Source of the DNA: BS150m-G50 sp964501185 [NCBI: uncultured Bacteroidia bacterium]
GTDB taxonomy: Bacteria; CAIWAD01; BS150m-G50
Assembly (NCBI GenBank): GCA_964501185.1
Contig: CAZCRT010000007.1
Span: forward strand, 1 to 64,000
DNA: 64,000 bases
Direction of reading: 5' to 3'
Positions 18,769 through 27,162 of the stretch are shown piece by piece. The position numbers were made by a program, and so were the translations under genes. Numbering within the stretch: position 1 is the first letter of the stretch; the number at the start of each line of letters is the position of its first letter. Under the pieces are notes generated by a model, which ran no database searches, was not told the origin of the DNA, and worked only from the letters and a program-made list of their open reading frames with translations.

Positions 18769-19302
18769 ATGCCACGCACAAAAAAGCAGAAAATGGTAAC
18801 CAGCCCGCCGCTTTTTACCGCTTACAAACCGATGGGTATCATGCGCAGCGCCCTGCAGCGTCTGCCTCTGGCTCTCGACGAATATGAAGCCCTTCGCCTG
18901 GCTGACTACCTGGGAATGGATCATGTAGAAGCGGCAGAGGAAATGGAGATATCCCGTTCGACATTCTCCCGTCTGGTGGTGGAAGCGCGCAGGAAAATTG
19001 CCTGCTTCCTGATTGAGGGAAGGGAGTTGCAGATCGAAGGGGGCAATATACATTTCCGCGGCAATGTACTCCGCTGTCAGAATTGTGGTCATATGTTCAA
19101 TATAAGTATGGAGACGGAGTTCAATGAATGCCCGGAATGTCATTCAGACAATCTGCTGAATCTGGCGGGAGGATTCGGGCATGGCAGGTGTTGTGTCGGG
19201 AAGATACCCCGGAATCAACAACAGAATCGTAACCGAAGAGGAGGCAATCATGCCAGGAAGAGACAGAACAGGGCCGGAAGGAATGGGTCCGATGACAGGT
19301 AG
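18769..19302 (+). CDS. DUF134-family DNA-binding regulator
   Basis: A 177-residue protein of the DUF134 family, predicted HTH regulators found beside MRP/NifX clusters in anaerobes. Visible are the opening MPRTKK, then FTAYKPMG, LDEYEALRLADYLGMDHVEAAEEM and the recognition-helix region ISRSTFSRLVVEARRKIA. A zinc-ribbon-like part follows (CQNCGH ... CPECH, about residues 105-125), and then a basic, Asn/Arg-rich tail. ATG 18769 is preceded by GGAG at five bases; an earlier in-frame start at 18682 lies upstream of the promoter. Its 3' end overlaps the next gene by 53 bases. Probably represses its own operon at the 18707-18728 palindrome and may sense metal or redox state through the Cys pairs. 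Confidence 0.85.
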   Translation: MPRTKKQKMVTSPPLFTAYKPMGIMRSALQRLPLALDEYEALRLADYLGMDHVEAAEEMEISRSTFSRLVVEARRKIACFLIEGRELQIEGGNIHFRGNVLRCQNCGHMFNISMETEFNECPECHSDNLLNLAGGFGHGRCCVGKIPRNQQQNRNRRGGNHARKRQNRAGRNGSDDR

Positions 19303-19573
19303 ACAGATGGGCAACTGTAACACTGATATACAACCGGAAAGTAACTTCAGAGCAATGGAAGCCAACAGGGATTCTGTTGCTGGCAGAGGTTACGGCAGAG
19401 GTGCCTGTCGAGGTGGCGGTATGGGTTTCAGACGGGGACATGGTTTCCGGTTATCGAACCGGGAGAGAGTTACAGCTTCTGGCCAGGATCCGCAGCAGGA
19501 TGATATGAAAACGCTGCAGGAGAGGGTACAGGCACTGGAGAAGCAGCTGGCTGAAAAGCAACAGGATGAATGA
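19250..19573 (+). CDS. DUF5320-type Gly/Met-rich small protein
   Basis: A 107-residue protein starting MPGRDRTGPEGMGPMTGRQM, which is the signature of DUF5320 proteins that accompany NifX/MRP genes. The middle is Gly/Arg-rich (GRGYGRGACRGGGMGFRRG) and the C-terminus (about 75-105) is a charged coiled-coil helix (LQERVQALEKQLAEK). ATG 19250 is chosen because GAGGAGG lies just upstream and the family begins here; the start overlaps the end of the DUF134 gene. Its role is not established; Met, Cys and Gly richness suggests a structural or metal-handling part of the complex. Confidence 0.8.
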   Translation: MPGRDRTGPEGMGPMTGRQMGNCNTDIQPESNFRAMEANRDSVAGRGYGRGACRGGGMGFRRGHGFRLSNRERVTASGQDPQQDDMKTLQERVQALEKQLAEKQQDE

Positions 19574-19614
19574 GCAGAAGACTCGATTCTTCTCCAGGTA
19601 ACAGGAGATATCTT

Positions 19615-19833
19615 ATGAGTGGAACTGCAGGAAGCAGAGGTCCCGGTAGTGGTCGCAGCAGTGGCCGGGGTGGCGGAGGCCGCAACAGAGGGGGCTCTTT
19701 CGGGCCGGGTGGACAGTGTGTTTGTGCGAAGTGTGGTGAAAGCATACCCCATCAACGAGGCACTAAATGTACCACGATCAAATGCCCCGAGTGTGGCCAC
19801 ACCATGGTCAGAGAAGAACTGTTGAAAAAGTAA
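19615..19833 (+). CDS. Gly-rich zinc-ribbon small protein
   Basis: A 72-residue protein: a Gly/Arg/Ser-rich first half, then a treble-clef or rubredoxin-like ribbon CVCAKCGESIPHQRGTKC ... KCPECGHTMVRE with several Cys pairs. Small proteins with this PHQRG and CPxCG pattern are frequent in methanogens and clostridia next to DUF5320 and NifX genes and are often annotated vaguely as ferredoxins. ATG 19615 has AGGAGA seven bases upstream. An in-frame ATG at 19570 overlaps the previous stop codon and would add 15 residues. Likely binds zinc or iron; function unknown. Confidence 0.75.
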   Translation: MSGTAGSRGPGSGRSSGRGGGGRNRGGSFGPGGQCVCAKCGESIPHQRGTKCTTIKCPECGHTMVREELLKK

Positions 19834-19844
19834 AGGGAGATCAA

Positions 19845-20183
19845 GTGAAAAAACTGTTTGCAGTACCGACACTGGCCGGTGAGCTGTGCGCACACTTCGG
19901 CCATTGCGAGAAATTTGCGATTGTGGAGACGGAAGACCAGCAGGTAACCGGAGAGGATTACATTACTCCACCGATGCACCAGCCCGGTGTATACCCGAAG
20001 TTTCTGGCTGACCATGGTGTTGAAGTGATTATTTCAGGTGGAATGGGACAGAAAGCACAGGATCTCTTTGCCCGGAACGACATCGAGGTCTGTATGGGTG
20101 TCGGCGCTGCCAGCCCCAGGGAGCTGGTAGAACAGTATTTGAGTGAACAGCTGCAGACAGGTGAGAACCTGTGTGACCACTGA
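19845..20183 (+). CDS. NifX/NifB-fold metal-cluster protein 1
   Basis: A 112-residue protein of the dinitrogenase iron-molybdenum cofactor (NifX/NafY/ORP) family. It starts with GTG at 19845 (GGGAG upstream) as MKKLFAVPTLAG, then ELCAHFGHCEKFAIVE, ADHGVEVIISGGMGQKA, MGVG and a C-terminal GENLCDH. Members bind Fe-S or mixed-metal clusters without sequence-specific enzyme activity; the orange protein of Desulfovibrio, which carries a Mo-Cu cluster, is the best-studied relative. Cys residues in FGHC and LCDH are possible ligands. Twelve bases separate its stop from the first ATPase gene. Confidence 0.88.
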   Translation: MKKLFAVPTLAGELCAHFGHCEKFAIVETEDQQVTGEDYITPPMHQPGVYPKFLADHGVEVIISGGMGQKAQDLFARNDIEVCMGVGAASPRELVEQYLSEQLQTGENLCDH

Positions 20184-20195
20184 ACTGAGAACCTG

Positions 20196-21125
20196 ATGAA
20201 GATTGCGATTGCCAGCGGTAAAGGCGGGACCGGAAAAACAACCCTGGCCACCAACCTTGCCGGTTATCTGGCTGAAAAGAGTAGAGTGGTACTGGTTGAT
20301 CTGGATGTTGAGGAGCCCAATTCAGGTCTCTTTATAAAGGGCGAACAGATCCACTTCGAAGTGAAGTACAAGATGATTCCTGAATGGAAACAGGCAGACT
20401 GTTCTCTTACACCTGCGGTGCAGGGCGATTTAATATCAGGGCAGATTCCAGGGTCCGGCAGCTCGCATATCTGCGGATTGTGTCAGGAGGTCTGTAATTT
20501 CCATGCCGTACTGCAACTGGGTGACCAGATTCTGGTCTTCCCGGAGCTATGCCATGGATGTTACGCCTGTTCCGAACTATGTCCCACCAATGCGCTGCCG
20601 ATGATCCCGCGACGGATGGGGGAGTTAAGGCAATGGAGAATCGGCTCTCTCGATTTTGTGGAAAGCAAGCTGGATATCGGCCAGGAGCATGCAGTACCCT
20701 TGATTTCAGAGACAAACAGCTATGTTGAAGAGCACTTCCCGGATGAGACAATCAAATTGTTTGACTCGCCACCCGGGACCGCCTGCCCGGTGATTGAAGC
20801 TGTCAAAGATGTCGATTTTGTAATCCTTGTAACTGAACCGACCCCTTTTGGATTGCACGACCTGAGGCTGGCGGTAGATGCTGTGCGTACCCTGAACAGA
20901 CAATTCGGTGTTGTGATCAATCGCCACGGTATAGGCAATGACGAAGTAGTCGATTACTGCCACCGGGAGAGTATTCCGGTACTGGCGCTGATACCCAATG
21001 ACCGTCGTATCGCGGAGATGTATTCGCGCGGGGAATTGGTCTATCACCAGTTTCCTGAAGTCAGACAGCAGCTGGAAGAGATCATGAACGATGTTCCTGG
21101 AAAACTGCAGGACAAAGCTGTATGA
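20196..21125 (+). CDS. MinD/MRP-type P-loop ATPase with inserted ferredoxin domain 1
   Basis: A 309-residue ATPase of the ferredoxin-containing MinD family (COG1149). The deviant Walker A is SGKGGTGKTT (about residues 8-17) and the switch region is DSPPGTACPV. A 2[4Fe-4S]-like insertion spans about residues 86-130. Its second motif, CHGCYACSELCP, is complete. The first, SHICGLCQEVC, has Ser where the first cluster Cys is expected. These proteins work in pairs with NifX-fold proteins in orange-protein-like complexes, probably loading or moving metal clusters with ATP. The stop overlaps the next start by four bases, implying coupled translation with its partner. Confidence 0.9.
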   Translation: MKIAIASGKGGTGKTTLATNLAGYLAEKSRVVLVDLDVEEPNSGLFIKGEQIHFEVKYKMIPEWKQADCSLTPAVQGDLISGQIPGSGSSHICGLCQEVCNFHAVLQLGDQILVFPELCHGCYACSELCPTNALPMIPRRMGELRQWRIGSLDFVESKLDIGQEHAVPLISETNSYVEEHFPDETIKLFDSPPGTACPVIEAVKDVDFVILVTEPTPFGLHDLRLAVDAVRTLNRQFGVVINRHGIGNDEVVDYCHRESIPVLALIPNDRRIAEMYSRGELVYHQFPEVRQQLEEIMNDVPGKLQDKAV

Positions 21126-22003
21126 AAGAAATCGTTGTTATCTCCGGCAAAGGCGGTACCGGAAAAACCTCTATTACGGCATCATTTGCATTGCTGGCTG
21201 GTGAAGAGATCGTTGTGGCTGATTGTGATGTAGATGCAGCCGACATGCATCTGCTACTGCATCCTGATTTTGCAAAGGCGGAGGATTTTTACAGCGGTGA
21301 AATCTCCCGGATCGATCAGGACAGCTGTACCCGCTGCGGAAAATGCGCCGATGCCTGCCGGTTTGACGCCATACCAGTTATCGACGGTCAGTATATCGTG
21401 CAGCCTTTGAATTGCGAAGGGTGTGGCTATTGCGCCCGTGTCTGTCCTGAAGATGCGATCATCAATCTGGCGCAGCATGTGGGTGAATGGTATATCTCTT
21501 CCACCAGAGCGGGCAACACCATGGTGCATGCACGACTTGGAATTGGTGCGGAAAACTCCGGCAAGCTGGTAGCCAGGGTCAAAAGTGAGTCCCTGCGCAT
21601 TGCAGAGGAAACAGGCAGGGAGCTGATTGTAGTTGATGGCTCACCCGGAATAGGTTGCCCGGTTGTCTCTTCCCTCTCTGGTGCCAGCCTGGTAGTCCTG
21701 GTAACTGAACCAACTGTTTCTGGTCTGCATGATCTGAAGCGGGTTTATCAGCTGGTGAAGAAATTCGATCTCAAGGCAGGTTGCATTATCAACAAACAGG
21801 ACCTCAATCCACAGGTGACACTGGAAATTGAGGAATTCCTTAAGCAGGAAGGTATCGCGCACATCGCCGGTCTGCCCTACGATGAGACTTTTACCCGGGC
21901 GATAACGCAGGGGCAGACCATTGTAGAATTTGATACGGGTGAACTGAAGAACCTCCTGGTGGAAAGCTGGGAAAAAGTGAAACAGTTGACAATTTCTGAT
22001 TAA
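21122..22003 (+). CDS. MinD/MRP-type P-loop ATPase with inserted ferredoxin domain 2
   Basis: A 293-residue partner of the preceding ATPase. It has Walker A SGKGGTGKTS, VADCDVDAADMHL, two complete four-Cys ferredoxin motifs (CTRCGKCADAC and CEGCGYCARVCP, about residues 64-110) and DGSPGIGCPV. The tandem of two such ATPases, one with a full and one with a reduced Cys set, is the usual arrangement in these clusters and suggests a heterodimer. The start overlaps the previous stop by four bases (ATGA). The next gene follows after 11 bases. Confidence 0.92.
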   Translation: MKEIVVISGKGGTGKTSITASFALLAGEEIVVADCDVDAADMHLLLHPDFAKAEDFYSGEISRIDQDSCTRCGKCADACRFDAIPVIDGQYIVQPLNCEGCGYCARVCPEDAIINLAQHVGEWYISSTRAGNTMVHARLGIGAENSGKLVARVKSESLRIAEETGRELIVVDGSPGIGCPVVSSLSGASLVVLVTEPTVSGLHDLKRVYQLVKKFDLKAGCIINKQDLNPQVTLEIEEFLKQEGIAHIAGLPYDETFTRAITQGQTIVEFDTGELKNLLVESWEKVKQLTISD

Positions 22004-22014
22004 AGAGGATAGAG

Positions 22015-22359
22015 ATGAAAATCGCATTTACGACAAAAGGTATCGAGTGGGATTCCAGAATGGACCCCCGTTTCGGTAGAACTGAATACATCGTTGTATA
22101 CGATAATGAGCTGGATCAGCTGTCACACGTTGACAACCGCCAGGTCGAAGAGGTAGCCCACGGCGCCGGTCCACAAACAGCACAGAAACTGTTTGATCTT
22201 AAACCGGATGTTCTGATTACCGGCAACGGTCCCGGTGGAAATGCCGGTATTGTTCTGGAAAAGGCCGGTATGAAAATACTGGTCGGTGCCGGTGAGATGA
22301 CAGTTAAAGAGGCTTATGACGCCTTTATGCAGGGTGGCTTGAAGGTGTACACTTCCTGA
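22015..22359 (+). CDS. NifX/NifB-fold metal-cluster protein 2
   Basis: A 114-residue NifX-family protein: MKIAFTTKGIEWDSRMDPRFGRTEYIVVYD, then HGAGPQTAQKLFDLKPDVLITGNGPGGNA and a terminal YDAFMQGGLK. It differs from the first NifX-fold protein of the operon in lacking Cys, so the two probably have different partners or clusters. GAGGA precedes the ATG. It is the last evident member of the operon before the GNAT gene 15 bases downstream. Confidence 0.9.
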   Translation: MKIAFTTKGIEWDSRMDPRFGRTEYIVVYDNELDQLSHVDNRQVEEVAHGAGPQTAQKLFDLKPDVLITGNGPGGNAGIVLEKAGMKILVGAGEMTVKEAYDAFMQGGLKVYTS

Positions 22360-22374
22360 GTAAATGGCCTTGAA

Positions 22375-22899
22375 ATGAAGATGAAACGAGTGGAAACCCC
22401 GGGAGAGATCGAAGAAGTTCGTCAACTCTTCCAGGAGTATGAAGCATATCTCGATGCCGATCTCTGCTTTCAGAGCTTTGAAGAGGAGCTGGAAACCCTC
22501 CCCGGCAGATACACGCCACCCGGCGGAGTGCTCCTGCTGGGCTCAATAACCGGGGAAGTGGCAGGATCTGTTGCCCTGCGCGAGCTGACGCCCGGTGTTT
22601 GTGAGATGAAGCGCCTCTTCGTCAGGCCGGAATTCAGGGGGAGCGGTCTGGGAAGACAGCTGGCGGAAGAGGTAGTCGCTCTGGCGCGTGCAAACGGTTA
22701 TGCAAAGATGCGGCTGGACACACTCAATAAACTGATGGCAGCTAACTGTCTTTACGAGTCACTTGGTTTTATAAAAACTGAACCATATTACGATAACCCG
22801 CTTCCGGGAGTGGTATACTGGGAACTGGATCTGAAACAGGTTGATTCAACAGTGAGCTCCCCCGCGCTACCGCTGACCGCTCCAACTCCTTCTGTCTGA
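22375..22899 (+). CDS. GNAT-family N-acetyltransferase
   Basis: A 174-residue acetyltransferase with the standard GNAT order: an N-terminal helix pair (EIEEVRQLFQEYEAYL), GSVALREL, MKRLFVRPEFRGSGLGRQL with the acetyl-CoA pyrophosphate loop RGSGLG, then ANCLYESLGFI and YWELDL. The last 15 residues are a Ser/Pro/Thr-rich tail. The substrate cannot be told. It follows the metal-cluster operon at 15 bases and may be co-transcribed by chance. ATG 22375 or 22381 are both possible; neither has a clear ribosome binding site. Confidence 0.9.
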   Translation: MKMKRVETPGEIEEVRQLFQEYEAYLDADLCFQSFEEELETLPGRYTPPGGVLLLGSITGEVAGSVALRELTPGVCEMKRLFVRPEFRGSGLGRQLAEEVVALARANGYAKMRLDTLNKLMAANCLYESLGFIKTEPYYDNPLPGVVYWELDLKQVDSTVSSPALPLTAPTPSV

Positions 22900-23094
22900 A
22901 TCGACATCTCCCGCCTTGTAAAATTGTGCCCATTTGCCCTTTTGTTATCCCTTCCGTCTGTTTCTGTAATCTTCCATTGGCATTGGCCTTCAGTCATTGT
23001 AAATTACTGGTCAGGTAGCGGGAACCATGATTTTCCTGTAGCACCAGGTTATTTATACAACGTCATTTGAATCGACTATCAAATCCACATTGCC

Positions 23095-25491
23095 ATGAAA
23101 CGACTCCTTATCAGATACCTGATACTCCTTTGCCTGCTGCCATCAGGGCAGCTGTTGGCTGCTGTCCTGCCGGTCGCACACACCTGCCAGCGGCAGGTCA
23201 GCTCCCTGTTGCATTATGACGGTTGCCTTTATGGCGCTACCACAGGCGGGCTTTTCATTAACGATACCCTGGAGACCGATTTCAGCCACTATACTGTGCT
23301 GGATGGCCTGAGCGAAAACGACAATCGCCGCCTGGCAATCACTGAAGACGGCCTGCTATGGTGTGCTTCTGCCGGTGCCCGGCTTGATCTGTTTGAAATA
23401 AACGGGACTTCCGGACAGAATCCGAATCTGGTGTTCATCGGTACGTTTCAGGAATTCGCTGACGACGATCAGATATTTTCCATACACGATCTGGCGGTGA
23501 TGGGGGAGTGGATACTGGTGGCATCTGATATCGGTTACACCAGAATGCGCTGGGATGCTGCCAGCGGCGGGTTCACTGTTGACTATACCGTCAGGCGCCC
23601 TGGTGAGCTGGGTTACGAAGTTCCAATCCATCGCCTGGCTGTTTTCGACGACAGGATTGTTCTGGCAGCGGAATGTGGTGTGGCAGTGCACAACCCGTTG
23701 CTCGGTGAGCCGGATCAGCCGGAAAGCTGGCAGGATTTTCCGATCTGCTCACAGGATGATGAGATTCGTCAGCTGATCTCAGCCGGGGACAGAGCCTGGT
23801 TAATGATCAGCGATGTTAATGACACCGGTCATCTCTACCGGGTTGATGCCGACGGTATCAACGAAGTACTGACACACCCGCACCTGCTGGATATTACGAT
23901 TCGCGATAACGAATTGGTACTGGCTGATGAGCAGCAGATTTACAGTTTCAGTGGTATTTACGGTGACCCGCTGATTGCCATGCAGCCGGTTACAAATTTC
24001 AATCTCTTTGCCAGGCAGGTGAATGGTTGCTGGTATCACCGCAGCTCCACCTGGACTGATGAAGGGGGATTGGTACAGTTGTGCAGCGGTAGTGAGACGG
24101 TTATTCCCGGCCCTGCCATGGAGAGCTTCACCGATCTGCAATACGATGACACCGGACGTCTCTGGGTTACCGGGCAATCTGCCGGTGCGGTGGGAGCCGG
24201 TATCGCGGTGCTTGAGAATGGTGTGTGGATCAACTATACCTGCCAGGACTCAGCCTACAGGGCGCAGATGAATATTTCCACCGGTTTCGAAGCCTTCAAT
24301 GAACTGCTGATCGACAGTGAAGGATGGATCTGGCTATCCACCTGGGGTTATGGCCTGATTCTTTTTCGCCCCGATCAGGAGCGCTTCTATCAGTTTAATC
24401 ATGACTCCCCTTCAGGCCAGCGTTTTTATGGCCCGATAACTGAAAATGGCCCCATTCCGACCTATCCTATTACCGCCGGGCTCTCTGAGGATCCCTTTGG
24501 CAATGTCTGGGTGCTCAATAATCGTTCACTGACTGATACCGTACTGGTGGCGATTCCCCGGGAATTCCATACCAACGATAGTACCGATTTCCGTTATCAT
24601 GCGCTTCCGGAGACCAACCTCTACTCACTCTATGCCGAGCAGCCAGGTAATATCTGGGCTGGAGCAGGTGCGGTGCTTTCCGGAGCGGGTGGTGCCGGTG
24701 ACTGGGGTAGTTCCAGCAAAGATATTTACGGATTGCTGGGTGATGACAACACACTGCCAATCTGGGACCAGGATTCAGTAACACAGGTTGAAATCTCCCT
24801 GCTCGATGAGGAGTACAATGGCGGTATCACCGGTGCTTCCGGTTTCATCACAACTATGCAGGCTGATCTGGATGGTAATTTCTGGGTTGCCACCACACAG
24901 GGACTCTATTACTCATCCGCGTTTCTGGGAGACCCCACACTTTTCAACCGCCTGCTTTATGTGGAAGGATTGAGCAGCGAAGAAATCTACTGTCTCGAGG
25001 TCGATCCACGCAACCGGCTCTGGGTTGGCACCAATCTCGGTTTTGATCTGCTGGATGTCACCACTTTCCTCTTCACGGATCACTATACGGAAGCGGTGAC
25101 AGGAATCCCCTGGAGTAATGTGCGGGCGCTTGACTTCAATGCACAGGATGGTGCAGCAGCTGCGATAACAGGGCGGGGGATTTTTATTCTGCCAACCGGA
25201 TTGGCTGAACACCCCGAAGCACAGTCGGATGTGATACATCCATACCCGAATCCATTCCGTCCCGGCATCCATGACCGGATACACTTCCCCCCGGAAGAGG
25301 TCTCCCGTTACGCGACTGTGGCTATCTACACAGTCTCCGGAAAACTGGTACGCCGTATCAGTGGTGTTGAGAGCGATGAGGGCTGGGACGGACGCACGGA
25401 AAGCGGTGAGCTTGTACCGAGTGGCATCTATATCATATTGCTCTCCGGTAATCAGGGTAAAGCGACCGGAAAAATTGCTGTGATACATTGA
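23095..25491 (+). CDS. Beta-propeller T9SS protein, possible PorZ
   Basis: A 798-residue secreted protein: signal peptide ending near residue 22 (GQLLAAV), then repeated propeller blades resembling two-component-regulator propellers (YGATTGGLF, HYTVLDGLSENDNRRLA, DGLLWCASAGARLDLFEI, RLWVTG, WIWLSTWGYGLILF, NFWVATTQGLYYS, RLWVGTNLGFDLLD). From about residue 715 there is a T9SS sorting-type domain (YPNPFRP, GWDGRTESGELVPSGIYIILLSG). PorZ, the T9SS component that helps attach the surface glycolipid to cargo, has this same plan of two propellers and a sorting domain at about the same length. A plain propeller cargo is the alternative. The stop is one base from the recN start, so they are co-transcribed. 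A 20-base inverted repeat, ATTTGA-N8-TCAAAT, lies at 23065-23084. Confidence 0.6.
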   Translation: MKRLLIRYLILLCLLPSGQLLAAVLPVAHTCQRQVSSLLHYDGCLYGATTGGLFINDTLETDFSHYTVLDGLSENDNRRLAITEDGLLWCASAGARLDLFEINGTSGQNPNLVFIGTFQEFADDDQIFSIHDLAVMGEWILVASDIGYTRMRWDAASGGFTVDYTVRRPGELGYEVPIHRLAVFDDRIVLAAECGVAVHNPLLGEPDQPESWQDFPICSQDDEIRQLISAGDRAWLMISDVNDTGHLYRVDADGINEVLTHPHLLDITIRDNELVLADEQQIYSFSGIYGDPLIAMQPVTNFNLFARQVNGCWYHRSSTWTDEGGLVQLCSGSETVIPGPAMESFTDLQYDDTGRLWVTGQSAGAVGAGIAVLENGVWINYTCQDSAYRAQMNISTGFEAFNELLIDSEGWIWLSTWGYGLILFRPDQERFYQFNHDSPSGQRFYGPITENGPIPTYPITAGLSEDPFGNVWVLNNRSLTDTVLVAIPREFHTNDSTDFRYHALPETNLYSLYAEQPGNIWAGAGAVLSGAGGAGDWGSSSKDIYGLLGDDNTLPIWDQDSVTQVEISLLDEEYNGGITGASGFITTMQADLDGNFWVATTQGLYYSSAFLGDPTLFNRLLYVEGLSSEEIYCLEVDPRNRLWVGTNLGFDLLDVTTFLFTDHYTEAVTGIPWSNVRALDFNAQDGAAAAITGRGIFILPTGLAEHPEAQSDVIHPYPNPFRPGIHDRIHFPPEEVSRYATVAIYTVSGKLVRRISGVESDEGWDGRTESGELVPSGIYIILLSGNQGKATGKIAVIH

Positions 25492-25492
25492 C

Positions 25493-27145
25493 ATGCTGAC
25501 TAATCTGCGACTTGCCAACTACTTCTATTCCGATGCTCTGGAAATCAGCTTCACTGATGGACTCAATATAATCACCGGTGCAACCGGTAGTGGTAAGTCT
25601 GTATTGATTGCCGCGATTGAAGCTGCTCTGGGCAGTCGTAAACTGCTGTCCGCTGCTGATGATGAACGCAAGAGCATTATGGAGTGCGAGTTTCAGGCGG
25701 ATCATGTCAACGGGTTGCTGGAAGCGGAAGATCTGGATCTGCTGCCTGCCCTGCAGTTGCGACGTGAAATCAGGCCGGATAACACTTCCCGATTCTTCAT
25801 AAACGACACACCGGTACGAATGAAGCTGGTGCGTAATCTTGGTGATCATCTGGTTGACTTCCATTCACAGAATGACCTCAGCCTCCTGCTGCGAAAAAAA
25901 TATCACACTACTTATGTCGACTCCTTTGCGGGTGCTGTTAACGCCCGGAAGCAGTACGACCGGTCATGGCAAAGCTGGCGCAGGACAGTCATGCAACTGC
26001 AGCAGTTGGACGAGCAGTTGCGGCATGAGTTGGAAAAGCAGGAACTGCACCAGTTTCAATTACGGGAGTTGCAGACTGCGCAACTGGCCCCCGATGAGGA
26101 CAGCAAACTGACCCGGTCTGAAAAAATACTCTCCAATGCAGAAATACTCCTGCTCGATATCCAACTGGTACGTCAGACATTGGACGGAGATGAAGAGTCG
26201 GTTCGCAGCTCCCTGCACCAGGCACAGAAAGCAATGGAGAGAATCAAGTCGCAGAGCGGGCTTGGTGAAGAAGCACTGCAGACCCTGAAAGAGGCTGCAA
26301 TAGCTGTTGAAGATGTCGCATTGCAGGTGAGCGCCCTGGATGATCAGGTCGAACACAACCCGGAGCGGCTCGAGGAAATCAGACAGCGGCTGGAAGTTGT
26401 CAACGGTATGAAACGGAAATACGGCCCCACGCTGAAAGATGTTCTACTGCGGCAGCAGGCGCTGGAAAACGGCAGGAACGATCTACTGGAGCTGCAACAG
26501 GAACGGGACCAGGTAGCCACGCTTCAGGAGGAGCAGCTCCAGACGCTGAAGCAGGCTGCGGATAAACTCACACGCGCCCGGACTGAAAGCGGGAATGAAA
26601 TTTCAACCAGAGTTAACCCTTTGCTGCGGGAGCTGGGCATCCAGGGAGACGGATTGGAAGTAATACTTACACCCCGCGCTGATTTCCCCCATGCGGATGG
26701 AGCAGAGCAGTGTGAGTTTCATATTTCAACAAATCCCGGTATGGCTGCTGAACCTCTGGAAACAGTAGCTTCCGGTGGGGAAATGTCCCGCATCATGCTG
26801 GCACTGAAATCGGTCAGTGCTGACTTTGAACCACAGAGTGTACTGGTCTTCGATGAGATCGACAGGGGTGTATCCGGAAAAGCGGCAGCAGCTGTAGGTA
26901 AGCGTCTGCAGGCCCTGGCACAGACGCGGCAGGTAATTTGTATTACGCACCTGCCACAGATTGCCGCACTGGGGGATAATCATCTCAGCGTAATCAAGGA
27001 TGCTGAAAAAAACAGCACCAGGATCCGGGTGAAAGAGCTGAACCGGGAGGAGCGGGTTGAAGAGCTGGCTTCACTGGCGGGTAGCAGCGAAGTTACCGAC
27101 GCGGATCGCAAGTACGCCATGCAATTATTGACACAGGATAACTGA
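25493..27145 (+). CDS. recN: DNA repair protein RecN
   Basis: A 550-residue SMC-like ATPase acting in double-strand-break repair. It opens with LTNLRLANYFYSDALEISF, has Walker A GATGSGKS (about residue 29-36), a long central coiled coil (about 155-375, rich in Gln, Leu and Glu), the signature ASGGEMSRIMLALK and Walker B VLVFDEIDRGVSG, then ITHLPQIAALGDNH. All ATPase blocks are complete and length is typical. The start lies one base after the stop of the preceding propeller gene. Confidence 0.96.
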   Translation: MLTNLRLANYFYSDALEISFTDGLNIITGATGSGKSVLIAAIEAALGSRKLLSAADDERKSIMECEFQADHVNGLLEAEDLDLLPALQLRREIRPDNTSRFFINDTPVRMKLVRNLGDHLVDFHSQNDLSLLLRKKYHTTYVDSFAGAVNARKQYDRSWQSWRRTVMQLQQLDEQLRHELEKQELHQFQLRELQTAQLAPDEDSKLTRSEKILSNAEILLLDIQLVRQTLDGDEESVRSSLHQAQKAMERIKSQSGLGEEALQTLKEAAIAVEDVALQVSALDDQVEHNPERLEEIRQRLEVVNGMKRKYGPTLKDVLLRQQALENGRNDLLELQQERDQVATLQEEQLQTLKQAADKLTRARTESGNEISTRVNPLLRELGIQGDGLEVILTPRADFPHADGAEQCEFHISTNPGMAAEPLETVASGGEMSRIMLALKSVSADFEPQSVLVFDEIDRGVSGKAAAAVGKRLQALAQTRQVICITHLPQIAALGDNHLSVIKDAEKNSTRIRVKELNREERVEELASLAGSSEVTDADRKYAMQLLTQDN

Positions 27146-27162
27146 CTATAAGGAGCAGCCAC

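Noticed and set aside
23065-23084. Inverted repeat ATTTGA-N8-TCAAAT before the propeller gene as an FNR site
   Set aside because: The spacing is two bases longer than FNR sites allow. It is recorded as an inverted repeat only.
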